From NCBI RefSeq assembly GCF_004339565.1, contig NZ_SMFZ01000002.1, forward strand, positions 248,001 to 312,000: a stretch of DNA of 64,000 nucleotides. Reading direction: 5' to 3'. Positions 34,690 through 42,132 of this stretch are shown piece by piece. A program made the translations under genes and the position numbers. The first letter of the stretch is position 1; every line of letters starts with the position of its first letter. The stretch is from Pseudonocardia endophytica. GTDB lineage: Bacteria > Actinomycetota > Actinomycetes > Mycobacteriales > Pseudonocardiaceae. A model generated the notes under the pieces. It saw only the letters and a program-made list of their open reading frames with translations. It was not told the DNA's origin and made no database searches.

Positions 34690-35862
34690 TCAGATCGTGC
34701 GGCGCAGGGCCGTCCGGTCCAGCGACGCGAGCGTCGGGTATCCGTCCACGGCCATCAGCAGGTCCGCCTCGGCGAGCATCGAGCGGAGCACGTGCACGAT
34801 CCCGTCGGTCCCGCCGAGCGCCAGACCGTAGGCGTACGGGCGACCGACGCCGACGGCCGTCGCACCCATCGCGAGCGCCAGGACCGCGTCCGACCCGGAG
34901 CGCACGCCGGAGTCGAACAACACCGGCGCCGACCCGTCCACGGCGTCGACGACGTCCGGGAGCATCTCCAGCGCGGACAGCCCGCCGTTGGCCTGCCGTC
35001 CGCCGTGCGTGGAGACGTAGATGCCGTCCGCCCCGCGATCCAGCGCGCGACGCGCGTCGTCCGGGTGGCAGATGCCCTTGAGGATCAGCGGCAGGTCGGT
35101 GACACCGCGCAGCCAGTCCAGGTCGTCCCAGGTGAACGCATGCCCGAACGTCTGCGCCCAGTGCCCGACGGCGGCCATCGGGTTCGTCTCCGGCTCCTGG
35201 TCCAGCCGGGAGCGGAAGACCGGGTCGGAGAAGTAGTTCGCCACGCAGTGCCCGCGCAGCTGCGGGAAGTTCGCCGTGGCCAGGTCGCGCGGGCGCCAGC
35301 CGGTGACCCACGTGTCCAGCGTGACCACGATCGCCCGGTATCCGGACGTCGAGGCGCGCCGGACCAGGCTCTCGGCCAGCTCGCGGTCCTTCGGCGTGTA
35401 CAGCTGGAAGATGCCGGGCGTCTCGCCGAGCTCGGCCGCGACGTCCTCCATCGGGTCCACGGTCAGCGTGGACGCGACCATCGGGACGCCGGTCCGCGCG
35501 GCCGCCCTTGCCGTCGCGAGGTCGCCGTGCCCGTCCTGCGCGCAGAGGCCGATCACGCCGATCGGGGCCATGAACAGCGGCGTCGGCAGCGACATCCCGC
35601 AGAACGTGACGCGCAGGTCCCGCTCGGTGGCGCCGACCATCATCCGCGGGACCAGGCCCCACTTCGAGAACGCGTCGGCGTTCGCGCGCTGGGTGCGCTC
35701 GTCACCCGCGCCACCGGCCACATAGGACCAGATCGACGGCGGCAGCGCGAGCTCGGCACGACGCTCCAGCTCGTCGAACGTCATCGGGTAGGGCGGCACC
35801 CGCCCGCCGAGCCCGGCTCCGTAGATCTCCAGCTGGTAGTCGCCGTACGCCCGCTCCGCCAT
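34690..35862 (-). CDS. FMN-dependent alpha-hydroxyacid oxidase, lactate 2-monooxygenase-like
   Basis: 390 residues from ATG 35862 (MAERAYGDYQLEIYGAGLGG), chosen because M. smegmatis lactate 2-monooxygenase starts the same way; ATG 35898 is possible. It shows SYVAGGAGDERTQRANADAF, APIGVIGLCAQDGHGD, VTLDTWVTGWRPRDL, ILKGICHPDDARRALDRGAD and the active-site HGGRQANGGL, with an RSGSD FMN-phosphate loop. Lactate 2-monooxygenase turns lactate into acetate and CO2. It belongs to the same superfamily as MftD, the flavoenzyme absent from the mft operon nearby, but sequence detail favours the monooxygenase family. Confidence 0.85.
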   Translation of the reverse strand: MAERAYGDYQLEIYGAGLGGRVPPYPMTFDELERRAELALPPSIWSYVAGGAGDERTQRANADAFSKWGLVPRMMVGATERDLRVTFCGMSLPTPLFMAPIGVIGLCAQDGHGDLATARAAARTGVPMVASTLTVDPMEDVAAELGETPGIFQLYTPKDRELAESLVRRASTSGYRAIVVTLDTWVTGWRPRDLATANFPQLRGHCVANYFSDPVFRSRLDQEPETNPMAAVGHWAQTFGHAFTWDDLDWLRGVTDLPLILKGICHPDDARRALDRGADGIYVSTHGGRQANGGLSALEMLPDVVDAVDGSAPVLFDSGVRSGSDAVLALAMGATAVGVGRPYAYGLALGGTDGIVHVLRSMLAEADLLMAVDGYPTLASLDRTALRRTI

Positions 35863-35913
35863 GCCCGCATCCTGCCCCAGGCGGAACCTCCCGGACACGA
35901 AGACAGGGGTGGG

Positions 35914-37461
35914 TCAGCGCCCGATCAGGCTCTCCGCCATCTCGTTCGTCGTGTTCTCCAGGCCGGACAGGTCGCGCACGACCCGTACGCGGTCGCAGTG
36001 CTCCGCGTACTGCGGCAGGTCACACCGGCCAAGGCCCCACGAGTAGCGCGGCTCCGGCGTCAGCCAGATCGTCTCCCTGGCCCGCCGTGTGATCTCGACG
36101 AACGCCTCCATGTTCGGGTCGTTCCCGTTGCCGCGGCCGTCGCCGAGGATCAGCACGGTCGTGCGACGGGTGACGGCGGAACCGTGCTCCTCCAGGAACT
36201 GCCCGAACGCCAGGCCGTAGTGCGAGTTCGCGTCCACGTCGAGCTGGTCCCCACCGAAGATCAGCCCGAGCGCGTGCTCGACCGGGTGGTCGGAGAACAG
36301 GTCGGTCACCTCGACCATGTCGGCCACGAACGCGAACGAGCGCACCTGCCCGAACAGGTCCTGCAGGCCGTGCACCAGATGCAGCGTGAACCGCGCGGTC
36401 GCCCGCACCGACAGCGACACGTCGGCCAGCACGACCAGCCGCGGCTTGTCCTCCATGCGTTGCACCGTGACCGGGTTGAACGGCACGCCGTCGTAGCGCA
36501 TGTTCCTGCGCATCGTGCGCCCGGAGTCGATCCGGCCGCGTGGCGACACCCGGCGCCGGTGGGTCAGGGCGCCGTGCAGCGACTTCGCGAGCCTGCGCAG
36601 CGAGTCCTCCAGCTGCATCCGCTCGGTCTCCGACGCCCGGTCGACCTCGGCGACCCGCTCGCCGTCGTCGTCGTGGCCCTCGACGATCCGCTGCTCGATC
36701 TCCAGCAGCTTCTCGAGGTGCTTCTTGATCGCCTCCGGCAGACCCTCCAGCACGCCGGTCAGCCTGCGCCGCAACGCCGCCGCGTCGTCCTCGGTGCCCT
36801 GCTCGCTCTCGAGCAGGTCCTCCTCGGAGTTCAGCCACCCGAGCAGCGCGTCCTGCTGGGCGACCGAGAGATCGGCGTCGACCTGAGTGCCGGCCTGCTG
36901 CGAGATGTCACCGGGCAGCCCGCCGCCGGAGAACCGCTCGGTCTCGATCTGGACGCGCTGGCCCTCTGTGACGTCCGCGTTCTCGGGGTTGTCCTTGGAC
37001 AGCACGATCTCGTCGGTCATCGCGGCCAGGTCGATCTTGTTGGCCTCCTGGTGCAGGTTGTACTGCTCGGCCAGGTCCTCCGGGTCGAAGAAGTCCCGGA
37101 TGTCGACCGGCGCGCCGTGGTCGTGGCCCTGTTCCGGCGTCTCGCTCGGCTCCTCGGACAGCGTGAAGTCGTCCAGCGGGGTGTCGTCGGTCATGTCCCC
37201 GTGGCCGTGCCCGTGGCCGTGCCCCGTGTCGTCCTCGCCGACCTTGACCAGCGAGAAGAACAGGTCGAACACCTCGTCGAACGTGCTCTCGTCACGCCGG
37301 TCCTTGACCAGGGCGACGCGCAGGGCCTCCTTGAGCACGGCCTTGTCGCTCATCACGCCCGGCTGGGCGGCGCACCGCATCGCGTCCACGGCCTCGGAGA
37401 CCGAGATCCGCACCGCGCGCAGCCGCAGCAGCCGGACGAAGCGGTGGATGCTCGCTTCCAC
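35914..37461 (-). CDS. VWA-domain (CoxE-type) protein with His-Gly repeat
   Basis: 515 residues. The C-terminal half carries a von Willebrand A domain (about 345-500) with LVVLADVSLSVRATARFTLH, a MIDAS-like D-x-S-x-S, and TTVLILGDGRGNGNDPN. The N-terminal half is acidic and helical, with a DDTGHGHGHGHGDM segment near residues 75-90 and GHDHGAP near 115. VWA proteins of this class act with MoxR ATPases to mature or activate metalloenzymes. It is 7 bp from the MoxR gene and downstream of the methanol dehydrogenase, its likely client. The His-rich segment suggests metal binding. Confidence 0.85.
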   Translation of the reverse strand: MEASIHRFVRLLRLRAVRISVSEAVDAMRCAAQPGVMSDKAVLKEALRVALVKDRRDESTFDEVFDLFFSLVKVGEDDTGHGHGHGHGDMTDDTPLDDFTLSEEPSETPEQGHDHGAPVDIRDFFDPEDLAEQYNLHQEANKIDLAAMTDEIVLSKDNPENADVTEGQRVQIETERFSGGGLPGDISQQAGTQVDADLSVAQQDALLGWLNSEEDLLESEQGTEDDAAALRRRLTGVLEGLPEAIKKHLEKLLEIEQRIVEGHDDDGERVAEVDRASETERMQLEDSLRRLAKSLHGALTHRRRVSPRGRIDSGRTMRRNMRYDGVPFNPVTVQRMEDKPRLVVLADVSLSVRATARFTLHLVHGLQDLFGQVRSFAFVADMVEVTDLFSDHPVEHALGLIFGGDQLDVDANSHYGLAFGQFLEEHGSAVTRRTTVLILGDGRGNGNDPNMEAFVEITRRARETIWLTPEPRYSWGLGRCDLPQYAEHCDRVRVVRDLSGLENTTNEMAESLIGR

Positions 37462-37468
37462 GCCGACC

Positions 37469-38704
37469 TCAGACCGGGCGCCTGCGGGTGCCGCCGAACG
37501 AGCGCGAGCCCTGCCCGGACGTCACCGCCCGCGGCTTCGTGCCCCCGCCCGCCGCCGTGATGCCGCCGTAGATCGGGTGCCGGCCGGCCTCGTCCTTCGC
37601 CGCACGCTTCGCGACGCCGTCGACGTCACCGTCGTCCGGGTCGTCGTCGTGCGAGCGGGTGGAACGGGCGGGCTTCTCGTCGTGCGAGTGGTCGCCGTCG
37701 TGTCCGTGTCCGTGACCGTGGCCGTGGCCGTGGTCGTCGACCACGGCGTTCGGATCGACCAGGCCGGGCAGCGCGTCGAGCGCCTTCTTGACGTCCTTGT
37801 CGTACTTGACGACGACGGAGACGGTGTCCGAGAGGACCTGCGTGTTCAGCGAGTCGACACCGAGCACGGCGAGCGTGCGGGCCCAGTCGATCGTCTCGGA
37901 GATCGACGGCGCCTTGCGCAGCTCCAGCTCGCGCAGTCCACGCACGACCGAGACGAGCTCCTCGGCCAGAGCGTCGGTCAGGCCGGTCTTCTTCGACCGG
38001 ACGATCTCCAGCTCGCGCGACGCGGCCGGGTAGTCCAGGAACAGGTGCAGGCAGCGGCGCTTGAGCGCGGCCGCGAGGTCACGCGTGTTGTTCGAGGTCA
38101 GCAGCACGTACGGGCGCTGCTTGGCGGAGAACGTCCCGACCTCGGGAACCGAGATCTGGAACTCGCCGAGCGTCTCCAGCAGGACCGCCTCGAGGGCTTC
38201 GTCCGCCCGGTCCACCTCGTCGATCAGCAGGACGCAGGGCTCCTCGGAGCGGATCGCCTCGAGCAGCGGGCGCGGCGCGAGGAAGCGCTCGGAGAAGAAC
38301 ACGCTGTCCTGCTCGCCGACCCGCTCGACCGCGGTGGCCAGGTCGGGCGCGTCCTCGACGACCTGCCCGATCTTCTCGCGCAGGATCTGCGTGTACATGA
38401 GCTGCTTGCCGTAGTCCCACTCGTACAGGGCCTTGGTCTCGTCCTGGCCCTCGTAGCACTGCAGACGCAGGAAGCGGCGGCCGGTGGCCAGCGCGAGCAT
38501 CTTCGCCAGCTCGGTCTTGCCGACGCCGGCGGGCCCCTCCAGCAGCAGCGGCTTGTCCAGCCGTGTGAGCAGGAACACAGTGGTCGCGAGCCGGGTGTCG
38601 GCGATGTAGCCGTGCTCGCGGAGCGCCTCGACCACCTGGTCGACGGACTCGAACGGACCGTCGCCGTCGGTGGGGGTGCTCACGGGGTTCACTGCGTCGG
38701 ACAC
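37469..38704 (-). CDS. MoxR-family AAA+ ATPase with His-Gly repeat
   Basis: 411 residues. The AAA core shows Walker A LLEGPAGVGKTELAKML (near 54), Walker B CVLLIDEVDRADE (near 158), sensor 1 VLLTSNNTRDLAAAL and the Arg-finger region LKRRCLHLF. A C-terminal extension contains a dense DDHGHGHGHGHGHDGDHSH stretch (about 320-340), a likely metal-binding tail not needed for ATPase work. MoxR ATPases with VWA partners assemble cofactor-containing enzymes. It is encoded 193 bp after the NDMA-dependent methanol dehydrogenase on the same strand, then 7 bp before the VWA gene. Confidence 0.92.
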   Translation of the reverse strand: MSDAVNPVSTPTDGDGPFESVDQVVEALREHGYIADTRLATTVFLLTRLDKPLLLEGPAGVGKTELAKMLALATGRRFLRLQCYEGQDETKALYEWDYGKQLMYTQILREKIGQVVEDAPDLATAVERVGEQDSVFFSERFLAPRPLLEAIRSEEPCVLLIDEVDRADEALEAVLLETLGEFQISVPEVGTFSAKQRPYVLLTSNNTRDLAAALKRRCLHLFLDYPAASRELEIVRSKKTGLTDALAEELVSVVRGLRELELRKAPSISETIDWARTLAVLGVDSLNTQVLSDTVSVVVKYDKDVKKALDALPGLVDPNAVVDDHGHGHGHGHGHDGDHSHDEKPARSTRSHDDDPDDGDVDGVAKRAAKDEAGRHPIYGGITAAGGGTKPRAVTSGQGSRSFGGTRRRPV

Positions 38705-38897
38705 GTACTTCTCCTTCCGGGCCGCACGGGAGACGAAGTGCGGCAGGGCATCGGTGCCGGCGCTCGCAGACGTTCGACTGCCGGCTTCGATCGGCGGACA
38801 CCGACCTCAGGCACCAGCCAGCGGGCCCACCGACCTCCAGTATCACCGGAGATCGAGCAGGCCCGCTGGTCTGATGTGGTGCGTACCAGCCGGACGA

Positions 38898-40190
38898 TCA
38901 GCTCAGCAGGTCGTCCAGGTCGCCGTTGATGGAGTGGTCGACGACCGGGCGAACGGTCTCGAACGTGCACTCCTTCGGGTTGCCCGGCGTGCAGGCGTCG
39001 CCCAGGACGTGGTTCGTGATGCGGTCCACGTCCGCCGCGTCGCCGACGATCGTCCCGCTGTTCTCGTAGAACTTGGTCGGGCCCTGGCCCAGGCGGTTCT
39101 TCGAGTACGTGTCCTGCTTGACGTCGACGAACTTCTCCGGGATGCCCACGTCGCGCAGCAGCCGGATGGAGGCGGCCAGCGCGGCGTCGGCGGCCTGCGG
39201 CTTGGTCATGCCCTTGGTGTCGATGCCCATGGCCTCCGCGATGTCCGCGAAGCGCTCGTAGGCGACCGGCATGTTGAACGCCCACACGCGGGGGAGCGCG
39301 ATCGCGTTGTTCAGGCCGTGGTGGGTGTCGTAGAACGCGGACACCGCGTGCGAGATCGAGTGGATGATCCCGAGGCCACCGGAGTTGAACGCCTGGGCGG
39401 CGATGTACTGCGCGTACATCATGCCCTCGCGGCCGGGCAGGTCCTGCCCGTTCCAGACCGCTGCCCGCAGGTGCTGCGAGGTCAGCTTGATCGCGTGCAG
39501 CGCGTTGCCCAGCGACGGCTGGAAGTTCAGCCGCGAGACGTACGGCTCGGAGGCGTGCGCGAGCACGTCAAAACCACACTGCGCGGTGTAGTCGATCGGG
39601 CAGTCGTAGTAGAGGACCGGGTCGTCGATCGCGAGCGTCGTGACCGACGCGTCGTCGAACGCCACGTACTTGTGCGGGTTGTCCGGGTCGGTCGTGGTGT
39701 CCGTGATGACGTAGGCCCACGACGTCTCCGAGCCGGTGCCGGCCGTGGTGGAGACCGCGATGTGCGGCGGGTTCGCCGGGTTCTCGGACTTGTTGAAGCC
39801 CTCGAACTCGTTGACGTTGCGACCGTCGTGCGCGACCGAGACGCGGGCGCCCTTGCAGGCGTCGTGCGACGAGCCGCCGCCGATGGAGACGAACGAGTCG
39901 CAGTTGTTCTGCTGGTACAGGGCGACGGCATCCATCGAGTTGTAGTCCTTGGGGTTGGACTCAACCTTGTCGTAGATGACCGTGTCGATGCCGTGGTACT
40001 TCATCGACTCGCTGATCTTGTTGACGATGTCGGTGCCGCGCAGGCCCGACGTCATGATCAGGGTCTTCTTGAAGCCCAGCTTCAGGGCCTCCGGACCGAT
40101 CAGCTCGTGCGAGCCCGGACCCATGAGCGCACGGGGGAACGGGTGGAACTCCTTGATCGGGAACGGCTTCAGAAGCTCGTCAACCTGCAT
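38898..40190 (-). CDS. NDMA-dependent methanol dehydrogenase (mycofactocin-linked nicotinoprotein)
   Basis: 430 residues from ATG 40190. It is an iron-type (family III) alcohol dehydrogenase: GGGSSHDACKGARV binds the dinucleotide, STTAGTGSETSWAYVITD follows, and metal-ligand His occur in VLAHASEPYVS and HSISHAVSAFYDTHHGLNNA. The N-terminal QVDELLKPFPIKEFHPFPR and overall sequence match methanol:NDMA oxidoreductase (Mno/Mdo) of Amycolatopsis and mycobacteria. These decameric enzymes hold NAD(H) tightly and depend on mycofactocin as electron acceptor. Codon choice is notably uniform, suggesting high expression. Located 1.5 kb from mftA, divergent in orientation. Confidence 0.92.
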   Translation of the reverse strand: MQVDELLKPFPIKEFHPFPRALMGPGSHELIGPEALKLGFKKTLIMTSGLRGTDIVNKISESMKYHGIDTVIYDKVESNPKDYNSMDAVALYQQNNCDSFVSIGGGSSHDACKGARVSVAHDGRNVNEFEGFNKSENPANPPHIAVSTTAGTGSETSWAYVITDTTTDPDNPHKYVAFDDASVTTLAIDDPVLYYDCPIDYTAQCGFDVLAHASEPYVSRLNFQPSLGNALHAIKLTSQHLRAAVWNGQDLPGREGMMYAQYIAAQAFNSGGLGIIHSISHAVSAFYDTHHGLNNAIALPRVWAFNMPVAYERFADIAEAMGIDTKGMTKPQAADAALAASIRLLRDVGIPEKFVDVKQDTYSKNRLGQGPTKFYENSGTIVGDAADVDRITNHVLGDACTPGNPKECTFETVRPVVDHSINGDLDDLLS

Positions 40191-40285
40191 GGCAGCCCTT
40201 TCTGGTGCAGGCGGATGGGTCGAGAACGCACGCTAGGAGGTGCGAACCGTGCCGCCCAGGGCTGATCGGGAAGACCGTCGGGGAG

Positions 40286-40308
40286 ACCGGGCAGGTCCCC
40301 TGCCCGGT
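40286..40308. promoter_or_regulatory. Perfect 10-bp hairpin/dyad in the methanol dehydrogenase leader
   Basis: ACCGGGCAGG (40286-40295), a 3-nt loop and CCTGCCCGGT (40299-40308), 96 bp upstream of the dehydrogenase start. It could be an operator or a leader hairpin in the minus-strand transcript. Confidence 0.4.
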
Positions 40309-40360
40309 CGTAGGGGATCGGGGCGAACGGACCTCACGGTCGGGTGAGGTGCCGCCGAGT

Positions 40361-40381
40361 TGTTGCAAGCCTATGGCAACA
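40361..40381. promoter_or_regulatory. TGTTGC-N9-GCAACA dyad upstream of methanol dehydrogenase
   Basis: Two perfect 6-bp arms (40361-40366 and 40376-40381) in the 214-bp gap between the dehydrogenase and the DUF952-GNAT gene. The region is AT-richer than its surroundings. It is a candidate regulator-binding site near the dehydrogenase promoter. Confidence 0.35.
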
Positions 40382-40404
40382 GGATCGGTTAGGCAATGCC
40401 GGGT

Positions 40405-41523
40405 TCAGTCCCGGACCGCCGCGAGGGCGTGGCCCGCGTCGGTGAAGCCGAGCCGCGCGTACCAGGCCCGCTTCCAGTCGTCGGCCCACGTGTCCAGAGC
40501 GACGAGGTCGCACCCGGCGTCCCGTGCGGTCGCCGCCGCGGCCCGGATCAGCGCGTTCGCGTGGCCGCGCCGCCGGGCGTCCGGCACGGTCTCGACGGCG
40601 TCCAGCCACGCCGTGCCGCCGTCGCGCTTGAGCAGGCAGGTGGCGACGACACGGTCCCCCTCCCGCACGGCGTAGCAGTGCAGGGCGACGACCGCGTCCT
40701 CGATCCGGTAGCGGTCGGTCAGATGGGCGGCCTGGTCGTCGGTGATGCCGGGAACCCGCTCGCGCCAGCTCGCGTCGAACAGCGGGCGGAGCTCGTCGAG
40801 ATCCACGGTTTCGACGAGTTCGGTGCCGGTCGCGTCCGGCAGATCGGCGACCGGAGCGCACATCGTCACCAGGTCCTCGATCCGCCAGCCGTCGGCACGC
40901 AGCGCGTCCGCGTCACCTGGTGCAGGCGCGAGGACGTACGCCGCCGCGTGGGTCAGGCCGGCGCCACCGAGCACCCGGTCGGCCTCCGCCACCAGCGTCG
41001 CGGTGTCCACCCCCGGGCCGACCAGGAGCTGGTTGTGCAGCATCGACGACGGCACGGAGTCGGTCAGCACCGCGACGCCGCCCGCGATCCCGACCTCCCG
41101 GGTCGCCGTCCGCCGGAGGATCGACGGCTGCAGCAGGCGTCCGCGCCCGGCGTCGTCGAGCGGGGGCACCTCGGGAGCGGAGAACCGGCCGTCGTCGTCC
41201 GGGCGGTAGGGAAGCACGCCGAGCACGGCCGTCGCCGGAATCGCCCCGTAGGCGTGCGGGAAGCGCATCGACTCGGGGTCGCCCGGCACCCCCGGCTCCC
41301 ACCGCACCTCGATCCCGGCCCGCTCCAGTCGCCCCGGGTCGACGGCGAGCAGCACCATGTCCCGCCGCCCGGCGAACAGTCGCTCGGCCGGCAACGCGAC
41401 CTGGTCGGCCGTCGAGAGGTGCACGAAACCCACGTCGGTCAGCGACGGCGGGGCGACGACGCCGGCCTCCAGCGCGGCGCGCCACTCGGGCGGGGAGCAG
41501 AGGTGGAGCAGTACGTCGGTCAC
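40405..41523 (-). CDS. DUF952-GNAT fusion protein (putative N-acetyltransferase)
   Basis: 372 residues from GTG 41523. Residues 1-115 are a DUF952 domain (LHLCSPPEWRAALEAG, DVGFVHLSTADQV, PHAYGAIPATAV). The rest looks like tandem GNAT folds, the C-terminal one with the acetyl-CoA loop VETVPDARRRGHANALI and YARLGFTDAGHAL. It presumably acetylates a small molecule or protein; the substrate is unknown. It is divergent from mftA (148 bp apart) and holds the position where a TetR-type mftR often lies, but it is not a regulator. Confidence 0.8.
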   Translation of the reverse strand: MTDVLLHLCSPPEWRAALEAGVVAPPSLTDVGFVHLSTADQVALPAERLFAGRRDMVLLAVDPGRLERAGIEVRWEPGVPGDPESMRFPHAYGAIPATAVLGVLPYRPDDDGRFSAPEVPPLDDAGRGRLLQPSILRRTATREVGIAGGVAVLTDSVPSSMLHNQLLVGPGVDTATLVAEADRVLGGAGLTHAAAYVLAPAPGDADALRADGWRIEDLVTMCAPVADLPDATGTELVETVDLDELRPLFDASWRERVPGITDDQAAHLTDRYRIEDAVVALHCYAVREGDRVVATCLLKRDGGTAWLDAVETVPDARRRGHANALIRAAAATARDAGCDLVALDTWADDWKRAWYARLGFTDAGHALAAVRD

Positions 41524-41572
41524 GGGAGCCAGTGTGCGGCCTGTACTTCCGGAGGGGCCTCCTGGCCGATCC

Positions 41573-41600
41573 TTGCTTTCGGCACCGGGTGCCAATAACG
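41573..41600 (+). promoter_or_regulatory. Candidate mftA promoter with GGCAC-N3-GTGCC dyad
   Basis: TTGCTT (41573-41578) and ATAACG (41595-41600) are 16 bp apart, about 72 bp before mftA. A small dyad, GGCAC (41581-41585) and GTGCC (41589-41593), lies exactly between the two hexamers, where a repressor would block RNA polymerase. Assignment is by pattern only. Confidence 0.45.
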
Positions 41601-41671
41601 TCCGAACGGTGCCCCACCGACGAGGCGGGGCCGGATCTGACCCAGCGCTCCGACCCTCCGTGGAGGTACAC

Positions 41672-41770
41672 ATGGCCGAGCAGAACGAGCCCGTCGTCGA
41701 CGAGGCCCCGCTGGTCGAGGAGACCCTCGTCGAGGAGGTCTCCATCGACGGCATGTGCGGTGTCTACTAG
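41672..41770 (+). CDS. mftA: Mycofactocin precursor peptide MftA
   Basis: A 32-residue ribosomal peptide from ATG 41672, preceded by TGGAGG at good spacing. It is acidic (EQNEPVVDEAPLVEETLVEE) and ends IDGMCGVY, the conserved core whose terminal Val-Tyr is cross-linked, cut off and converted to the redox-active mycofactocin. Its length and the C-terminal octapeptide are diagnostic for the family. mftB begins within its last codons and mftC follows. Confidence 0.98.
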   Translation: MAEQNEPVVDEAPLVEETLVEEVSIDGMCGVY

Positions 41771-42074
41771 TCCGCTGGACACCAGCGACGTGGTGACCGG
41801 TCCGGGGTCGGCCTTCGACCCCGGATCGGCCTACCGCTGCAGCCCCACCGTGTCGCTGCGGCCCGAACCGTTCGGCGCGCTGGTGTACGACTTCGTCACC
41901 CGCAAGCTGTCCTTCCTGAAGACCCCCGAGCTCGTCGAGGTCGTCAAGGGTCTCGAGCACCACCCCGACGTGCACGGCGCGATCGCCGCCGCGGGCGTCC
42001 CGGAGGCGCAGCGGCCCGCCTACCTCAAGGCACTGGCCGGACTGCACGAGTCCGGAACGATCGTCGCCCGCTGA
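41760..42074 (+). CDS. mftB: Mycofactocin peptide chaperone MftB
   Basis: About 104 residues if read from GTG 41760, which overlaps the end of mftA; GTG 41790 or 41793 would give 93-94 residues and no start has a strong ribosome-binding site. The conserved body reads PTVSLRPEPFGALVYDFVTR, LSFLKTPELVEVV and LKALAGLHESGTIV. It is a PqqD-like recognition protein that binds MftA and presents its C-terminus to the radical-SAM enzyme MftC. It lies directly between mftA and mftC. Confidence 0.95.
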   Translation: MSTSPLDTSDVVTGPGSAFDPGSAYRCSPTVSLRPEPFGALVYDFVTRKLSFLKTPELVEVVKGLEHHPDVHGAIAAAGVPEAQRPAYLKALAGLHESGTIVAR

Positions 42075-42132
42075 GCGACGCTCGCGGAGCGAACAGACGT
42101 CGCTGAGACCCGTCCACCACAGTGAGGTATCC

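Noticed and set aside
34690..35862. Calling the alpha-hydroxyacid oxidase MftD
   Set aside because: Its N-terminus and active-site segments match lactate 2-monooxygenase rather than MftD as I recall them, so only a question is raised in the findings.
34573..37560. 995-codon plus-strand frame opposite lactate monooxygenase and VWA genes
   Set aside because: It spans several real minus-strand genes and their gaps, has no recognisable domain and is His/Arg/Val-rich in the manner of antisense frames in high-GC DNA.
37190..37745. Possible CRISPR or minisatellite from the repeated GTGGCC words
   Set aside because: The repeats encode in-frame His-Gly stretches in two proteins; unit length is 6 bp with no spacers.
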